In this document: positions 60,001 to 64,000 of the stretch, piece by piece
How positions within the stretch are numbered: position 1 is the stretch's first letter
How the letters are laid out: every line of letters starts with the position of its first letter
Assembly (NCBI GenBank): GCA_030248215.1
Contig: JASANG010004100.1
Span: forward strand, 186,001-250,000
DNA: 64,000 nucleotides
DNA from: Enoplolaimus lenunculus
Lineage: Eukaryota; Nematoda; Enoplea; Enoplida; Thoracostomopsidae
Direction of reading: 5' to 3'
Translations under genes and position numbers: made by a program
The notes under the pieces: model-generated
What the model saw: only the letters and a program-made list of their open reading frames with translations
Databases searched by the model: none
Told to the model about the DNA's origin: nothing

Positions 60001-62823
60001 CAAAAGGCCATTATGGTAAAGAACAGGGGTGGATCAGTAGTATAGGTATATTTCTAAGCCTAAGCCTAAGCGTAAAAATAATCTTATACGTAAGCCTAAG
60101 CCTAACCAAAAAATTTGTCCAAAGCTTAAGGTTTACTCTATTCCAGTGTCACGGAGTAACGGTCCGTTCCTGATCTTTACATGGACCCACCCAAACCCCG
60201 TTCGAAAATTGGTGGCGGCGCCTTTCATTTTAAAGTATACTTGGCGACCCAATCATAAACTGTTTTCATATAAAGTCAACAATACCATTGGCTGTACTCA
60301 GGGCCGGAGTAGCCACAACCCATACCGCCCATTTGGGGGGACCCATCCCTAAAGGGGCCCCCGCCTTAACCGGTTGAAACAAAAACCGCTTAAGTATTAA
60401 AATGCATCTGGTTTCTCGCTCGCGAGTTTGGACGCCCCCATCTTGGAATTTTGGGAAAGCCCTCACCCTTGCCTGCTCCGGCATTGCCTGTACTCAAAGT
60501 GAACATCGCAGCGTTAGGGTAAGAAGCTAATATTAAGGCCAATCTCTACTATTTTTGTTCATGACAAACGGAAATGCCACAAACACAAAAGTTATATAAG
60601 GTAATTGCTAAAAGGCTATCATTGTGAATTGTTGTAGCAGTTAAAAGCATAGCTTCCACGGCTGGAGTCGCTGCCCAATCCGTGAAAACAGTTCCAACAA
60701 CGGAAAGAAACCCTATTTTCTTATAAATAAAAAGGTAAATTTAACATCTATTAATTTAGAACACAGAAATATACGTTTCCAAGTCAGCAGCTACGCCTAA
60801 CTCACCCTGTTATCAGTACAATACTGCAAGCATTCGCTCATAGTCAGTCCTGGCACCGTAATATCGTCATTGCCGTCTAATTCATACCCAACAGACGTCA
60901 GGTATTTCGTGTCAAGTGTCGGCCGGCAGAATGCTAATAAACAACCAATTACTCTTAAATTCCAATTTGCTCAAATTTAAAACAGTCTTTTCAAACAAAA
61001 TCCAACCCCATTTCTAGCCGGACCTGTGGCCATGGGGGCCATGGGGACAAAGGAGGGTAGGCTCACCCCCCGCTGGAAAATAACGGCCCCCTAGAAAATT
61101 TTCAACTTTGCTTAGAAGTCATTGAAACACTTGTATGATGCCCGTCCTACAAAATTTTATCCCTCCCCCCGCAAGGTGAGCTGGCTACAGCCTGTTTTTA
61201 GCGGAAGTAAGTCGATAAGAGCATGAATCATAGCCGTCAAGGTTAAACCACTTAGCGATGCCAATTTCTCATCTAGGCGTTGGAACCTTGCACGCGTCAA
61301 CCCGTGTCACAAACATTATTGTAAGCCGTGCTTACGAAAGTTCCAATCAAAACAAATTATCGTCTACAGTTTTACAATTATTGCGTCAAAGTTTCGGCTA
61401 ATGCACAGAATAGGGCCGTAAACCAGTAGTGTAAGCATACTCCAAAGCGTAAGCGTATGTGTATAAATACGAGCGTATAAGTAAACCTAAAGTATAAGCA
61501 AAAATTGGATCTTTTCGGTTATCCGCCCCGCAGACGGCGTTCGCTCAAAAATGGTTGGATTTTGAAATTTTTTGCATATTTGGGCATCTGACGGTCTCTC
61601 CTAATGTTTGAGGCGTGCCAAAGCAGATATTTGACAATAACTCGGTAGCCAGACGTCTGATTGTGAAAAATTCAACACCTATCGCCTCAGCTCGACTGGC
61701 TACGTCGAATGGTTTGTACCTTGTTCTAAATTTTTAACATTTTTGGGTCCCAAGGGAGGACCTTTTACGACGTTAAAAATCGAATTTTTCAAAAATTCAA
61801 ATTTCAGATAAAATGATCATGGGAGTCCGTCAGAAGCCCAAATAAGCAAAATCTTCTTAAAGCCAACCATTTTTGGGCAAACGCCGGCTTAAGGGGGCGG
61901 ATATCCAAAGAGCCACAAAAATTAGTCTACAGCAAGCTCTATTGCAGTAACGCAGTACCGCAAAAAATGGTTTCGCCCCTGATCTTTACATGGGCCAGTG
62001 CTTAGAATCATGTACGCAAGCTAATTTATACCTTTAAAATGATTCAAAATTTGCACGTTATAATAAAGCAAACAAATTTATACAAAACATACTATTATTT
62101 GCAGGAGTGACAGGTGAGCTTGTGGTGGTGATAACACTTGACGCAGTTGAAGTCAAAATAGTTCGATTGCATGTCACAGGCAAATATTCATAGTAGTCCG
62201 AGTTAGGATAGTGTACAAGTTTCGCTGGACGCAATGTACCCGTATGCGCATAAATATCACAAACGTTATATTTCGAGTTGTATACAATTGATCTGAAACA
62301 AACATAAAATATTGCAGCACAACCTATAAAGAGACTGGAAAAATATATCAAACCATGCGGCAATCGCGAAAAAGTCAAAGGTTGATTTATAAAGCAATAA
62401 CAAAAATGACATCGTTTGAGGCAAACAAAACCCGAACCAGTCCCGAAACCGTATAAGGTTCGTGACCAAGATTACCAATAGGGGACTACCCAGACTCCTA
62501 AATTAAGCCTAAGCCTACGCTAAGCCTAAGGGTAAGCGGAAACAAAAGCGTAATCTTAACTCGAAACCTAAAGCCTACGCCAAAGTGGTCGAGTTTCTAG
62601 GACCCGCGGTGTCGCTTCTCCCAATGGGAAGGTCCAGATAAGTACGCTTGGTCAGCTTCGCTATGATAACCTGCATACTTGCATGAATATAGACGAGCTA
62701 TAGGATTTTCTGCCGTTTCTAAACAGCGATTTCGGCAGGCGGCAACCGTAATCGCGGAAGATCGCTCGAACGGCTGTGAATGATACAACATTTTGCCGGA
62801 AAATATCCGAAAGCAGTTGTCTT
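57058..62823 (-). CDS. PAN/apple-domain protein (partial gene)
   Basis: Probable secreted or membrane-anchored matrix protein with at least three PAN modules. Exons 5' to 3': 62823-62679, 62292-62093, 60933-60806, 59636-59506, 58472-58300, 57343-57058 (the last could run to 57022). PAN 1: DNCFRIFSGKMLYHSQPF, ACRNRCLE, then CKSIVYNSKYNVC and DYYEYLPVTC, followed by a Ser/Thr linker. PAN 2: FCRPTLDTKYLT, ECLQYCTDN, then VCRSIDYNSRSQRCVLS and VTYYEKLC. PAN 3: NCPDEIDRFPQMVLTGF, QCLEACANS, VCRSAMYF, then NCVLNS and DYFELGAC. Each has the C..C / C-(R/K)-S-x-x-Y / C / YYE-C layout and an intron between its halves. All junctions fit except 60806 to 59636, where phases disagree, so a short exon is missed or a boundary is wrong. 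The start codon and 3' end are unresolved. Chains of PAN modules occur in nematode matrix proteins such as LET-653 and NOAH-1; no ZP domain is visible here. Confidence 0.8.
57412..57580. repeat. ATATCATATGATAT palindrome cluster
   Basis: The palindromic word ATATCATATGATAT, or most of it, occurs at about 57412, 57475 and 57510, with a partial copy at about 57575. It lies 70 bases upstream (gene sense) of the last PAN exon, in the intron. It could be a small TA-targeting element or a local duplication. Confidence 0.5.
57840..57950 (-). repeat. Degenerate TTAGGC tract
   Basis: GTTAGGATTGTGTC, AGACTTAGATTTACAC, GCTTAGGATTAAAC words recall family A but no termini survive. Confidence 0.35.
58026..58256. 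mobile_element. Family B MITE
   Basis: CACTGCACAAAATGGTTAATC to CACCATTTTTTGCAGTG, TA on both sides, mirrored CTCCGAAATAGGC block, GAGTCGAATTTAACTC palindromes. Ends 44 bases from the donor of the PAN exon at 58300. Confidence 0.88.
58680..58875 (-). mobile_element. Family A MITE
   Basis: GGCCCATTTAAAGGTCATGG to CCTGTTCTTTACTTTGGTCC. TTAGGC arrays and ATATGCTCATTGTTATGC spacer. Flanks GCAATTTT and GAAATTTT suggest the 8-bp duplication. Confidence 0.87.
59028..59272. mobile_element. GAGTTGA/TCAACTC palindromic element
   Basis: More than ten GAGTTGA or TCAACTC words in alternating orientation, for example AGTGAGTTGATTTTAACTC at the left and GATTAATCAACTCATTG at the right. Similar in design to family B, but with a different core word. 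In a PAN gene intron. Confidence 0.55.
59681..59840. mobile_element. TCGTC/GACGA-rich inverted-repeat element
   Basis: CTACGACAATTCGTCGTCCG at the left and ATGTCGGACTACAAATTGTAG at the right are roughly inverted; in between are GTCGACCGG, GTCGGGTCGACGAG and other GACGA words on both strands. It is GC-richer than its surroundings. It lies about 45 bases upstream (gene sense) of the PAN exon at 59636. Confidence 0.55.
60006..60187 (+). mobile_element. Family A MITE
   Basis: GGCCATTATGGTAAAGAACA to CCTGATCTTTACATGGACC. TAAGCC arrays with a GTAAAAATAATCTTATACG spacer, more worn than most copies. Confidence 0.82.
60299..60496. repeat. Family K repeat (shared with 45578 and 46141)
   Basis: GGGCCGGAGTAGCCACAACC, GGGGGGACCCATCCC, AACAAAAACCGCTTAAG, TCTCGCTCGCGAGTTTG and TGCTCCGGCATTG. 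The same series is split between 45578-45680 and 46141-46205. An interspersed repeat of unknown class. Confidence 0.5.
61015..61200. repeat. G/C-run repeat, possible inverted element
   Basis: TAGCCGGACCTGTGGCC on the left, GTAGGCTCACCCCCCGC, then CCCCCGCAAGGTGAGCTGGC and TACAGCC on the right, partly inverted. Class unknown. Confidence 0.35.
61396..61996 (+). mobile_element. Family A MITE split by another element
   Basis: Left end GGCTAATGCACAGAATAGGG with worn TAAGCC-like words up to about 61510. The right part has AATTAGTCTACAGC and the end CCTGATCTTTACATGGGCC. A 400-bp element (61511-61911) sits between them. Confidence 0.78.
61511..61911. mobile_element. Element nested in a family A MITE
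   Basis: Left TTATCCGCCCCGCAGACGG then CGTTCGCTCAAAAATGGTTG; right CAACCATTTTTGGGCAAACG then CTTAAGGGGGCGGATATCC: imperfect inverted repeats of about 45 bases. Inner part has no coding capacity. Only copy in the window. Confidence 0.75.
62490..62592 (+). repeat. Family A remnant
   Basis: AATTAAGCCTAAGCCTACGC, TAAGCCTAAGGGTAAGCGG and AACCTAAAGCCTACGCC, no termini. Between PAN exons 1 and 2. Confidence 0.5.
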
Positions 62824-62845
62824 CTGAAATACCCAATTGATTCAA

Positions 62846-63797
62846 TGAGTGAAATCCAATTTCAAGCTTGTTTTCTACATACTTAAATTTACCGTTAATT
62901 TTGGATTACAAAATCTGCTGAAGCGGAAATTTTGGCCAAAAATACGAGGAAAGATATTTATTTAATATAAGAATATTATACTTTTTAAACAAGCAAATAA
63001 CGGGATGACCACATTTTGAATTATATAATTAAACTTCGTCCCTAACTTATCATTGTTTTAGTAAGGGTATCAAAGTTTTTGCGTCATGATGATTTCAAGT
63101 AATCAAAAAGCCAAGGTGCAGAATGGACCAAGCTGGAACTTTTGTTGTAAGACTGGAATAGATTTTGAGTGTGTCCAACTCTTTTGCCAAGCGCGACGTG
63201 ACTTTATACAGCAATTAAATGATGACCAATAGGGTACAATCGGGTCTCAGTATACATAAAAACATTTTCTGATATTCAAGAAATATTTTCTTAAATTCAA
63301 GACAATTATGTCTTAATCTAGAGTTCACACATATATGTCTTAAATGTGAGACATTAGTTTCTGAAAACTTTTAACACTTAAATGTCTTAAATTTAAAAGT
63401 GTGTTTCATAAACGATTAAGACAAATATTTCTAAAATACAACACAAATATGTCTGTAATATTGGACAAATAGGTCTGAAATAAAAGACTTGTTTTGCTGA
63501 TTTTTGAGACATATCTGTCTTTGACACAAGATTGGTCTGAGAAGTCGCCTTCAAAGTTGGGAGTAAAGCTAGACAAAATTCCCTAATTTTACAACCTAAG
63601 ATATGTCCAAGACGTAAACTTAAATTGTGGGGAGCCTAAGCTCAACCCGAAATATCTTTGAAATTGAAAATTCATATTTCTTATACTCTGATGGTATCAA
63701 TCAAATTACTCCACTATTTTCGATACCACTCAAAGTCTCAGTCAGTTGAATGTGTAAACTTAAAATAATTCCAAATTTTAATAATATTTGAATTTAC
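62846..63797. other. Upstream intron or flank of the PAN gene
   Basis: Holds the family H repeat at 63265-63540. I found no exon with the right phases between 62823 and 63798. Confidence 0.4.
63265..63540. mobile_element. Family H repeat
   Basis: AAATTCAAGACAATTATGTC, ATATGTCTTAAATGTGAGAC, AGACAAATATTTC and similar words alternate in orientation, as at 48200. Ends are not sharp. Confidence 0.5.
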
Positions 63798-63929
63798 CAA
63801 TCATACCATCTGAAGATGCTCGCCTTGCAGGGGGCCACACTCTGATTAATTCTACAATTTTTTAGGCATTGAGTTAATTTGGTAGCTTCGTTTACACACA
63901 CGGGGGTCATGCGAGGCAGGGCCATGATT
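63798..63929 (-). CDS. Possible upstream PAN half-domain exon
   Basis: A TTCCGTTCAG acceptor opens 43 codons ending at GATTG/GTAAAT. It contains TPVCVNEATKLTQCLKNC and APCKASIFRWYD, which fit the first half of a PAN module (C..C followed by C-K-x-S). It would be an extra N-terminal module of the gene at 57058-62823. Its matching second half was not found before 62823, so it stays tentative. Confidence 0.4.
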
Positions 63930-64000
63930 CTGAACGGAACCGGACGTTATTATTGAAAATAGCTTAGTTTGTGCACTTTAAATGCTAATCTGCGTAAACA

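Noticed and set aside
60660-60721. Possible extra PAN exon after an AAAATAG acceptor
   Set aside because: It could supply eight residues and the missing phase, but the only donor (GTTTTC) is non-consensus and the peptide shows no PAN feature.
33888-63000. Idea that the window is subtelomeric because of many TTAGGC tracts
   Set aside because: Tracts are short, impure, in both orientations and mostly inside defined transposons with target duplications, among ordinary single-copy genes.

Overview
This window looks like a nuclear genome segment of a nematode. The strongest hint is that dozens of tracts are built from the hexamer TTAGGC, the nematode telomere unit, here carried inside dispersed transposon relics. 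The genes are split by many introns, often long, full of short inverted-repeat elements. Two of the four genes encode extracellular-matrix type domains (chitin-binding and PAN). The species cannot be named from the sequence. Large introns and AT-rich intergenic DNA argue against a compact genome like C. elegans (inference).

Layout: (1) 0.7-5.4 kb, plus strand: the last four exons of an SLC26/SulP anion transporter (STAS domain). (2) 5.4-14 kb: gene-poor DNA with MITEs and one possible orphan minus-strand 3' exon at 7.4 kb. (3) 14.0-31.6 kb, minus strand: a complete kinesin-1 heavy chain gene. All 23 coding exons join in phase to 992 residues. (4) 32-43 kb: intergenic DNA between divergent genes, with MITEs, a tRNA-like SINE head, a 2-kb minisatellite of about 33-bp units, a broken Helitron/PIF1-type helicase and more MITEs. 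(5) 43.0-54.2 kb, plus strand: a large putative secreted protein with three peritrophin-like chitin-binding domains and a long linker studded with short tryptophan motifs. (6) 56-64 kb, minus strand: exons of a PAN/apple-domain protein whose 5' end, and perhaps 3' end, are not resolved.

SLC26 and kinesin are convergent, kinesin and the chitin-binding gene are divergent, and the chitin-binding and PAN genes are convergent. The last two may both act in cuticle, eggshell or another apical matrix (inference). I see no operon or trans-splice signal.

Most of the rest is short non-autonomous DNA transposons. Family A is about 170-270 bp with GGCC-type inverted ends, 8-bp target duplications and internal TTAGGC arrays. 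Family B is about 200 bp, CACTGCAAA ends, TA target. Family C has CAGGGTGCAACCGG ends and 8-bp duplications. Several others occur once or twice. The TTAGGC-carrying family A is the most unusual finding: it seeds telomere-like repeats through the interior of a chromosome.
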